NCBI GenBank assembly: GCA_947846985.1
Contig: CANTUZ010000026.1
Coordinates: forward strand, 54,542,730 to 54,606,729
Length of the DNA stretch: 64,000 nucleotides
Direction of reading: 5' to 3'
Source of the DNA: Fratercula arctica
Taxonomy: Eukaryota; Chordata; Aves; Charadriiformes; Alcidae
Shown: positions 63,865-64,000 of the stretch, one piece after another
Layout: the number at the start of each line of letters is the position of its first letter
Position numbering within the stretch: position 1 is the stretch's first letter
Notes under the pieces: model-generated
The model's database searches: none
What the model saw: the letters and a program-made list of their open reading frames with translations, nothing else
What the model was told of the DNA's origin: nothing
Made by a program: the position numbers and the translations under genes

Positions 63865-64000
63865 CAATCACATGCTCAGAGTTGTTTCGGTTACTGAGAG
63901 CTGTCTATTGACTTACAGGTTCCACGGGTCTGAAAGATGACACCTTCTTTTATTCCTTACTACCATATACTGTCCCTGGCACCTTCAGGATTTATTCACT
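63865..64000. other. Right edge, no feature seen
   Basis: The last 136 bases after the CR1 tail hold nothing recognisable. Confidence 0.6.

Noticed and set aside
1..64000. CRISPR arrays, tRNA or rRNA genes, a novel multi-gene system
   Set aside because: I saw no regularly spaced repeats, no cloverleaf or rRNA signatures, and only one gene. This is ordinary avian nuclear DNA.

Overview
This window is nuclear DNA of a bird. It is AT-rich and almost free of long open frames, and it carries many CR1-type LINE tails with the usual avian 3' end (a TTCCAACC-like block, then ATTCTRTGATTC). It also holds one intron-split vertebrate gene with a CpG-island promoter. I see no operons, CRISPR arrays, tRNA or rRNA genes.

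The only protein-coding gene I can support is FAM174A, on the minus strand. Exon 1 (ATG at 37,437; donor after 37,130) lies in a CpG island at about 36,990-37,930. Exon 2 is 29,948-29,814. Exon 3 starts at 24,927, has a TGA at 24,908-24,906, and its 3' UTR probably ends just past an AATAAA at 24,781-24,776. The splice phases agree across all three exons. They give a 154-residue type I membrane protein with a signal peptide, a short Ser/Pro/Ala-rich ectodomain, one membrane span and a conserved basic/acidic tail. The mammalian protein, as I remember it, ends in HPRR. Here the frame continues six more residues into exon 3.

Layout: 1-24.7 kb lies downstream of the gene and holds three CR1 tails. 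24.7-37.5 kb is FAM174A; intron 1 carries three CR1 fragments, two of them long and in the sense direction. 37.0-37.9 kb is the GC-rich promoter with two G-quadruplex motifs. 38-64 kb is non-coding upstream DNA with a compact 130-bp LTR-like element (42,684-42,813, flanked by a 5-bp duplication), a decayed 2.3-kb CR1 with endonuclease and reverse-transcriptase remnants (about 47.69-50.04 kb), a 52-bp tandem duplication, and a CR1 tail at the right end.

From remembered synteny (CHD1/RGMB - FAM174A - ST8SIA4, human 5q21, avian Z), the window may come from chromosome Z, with ST8SIA4 beyond the left edge. That is inference; no neighbouring gene is visible here. Comparisons with human or with repeat families are from memory, not from a search.
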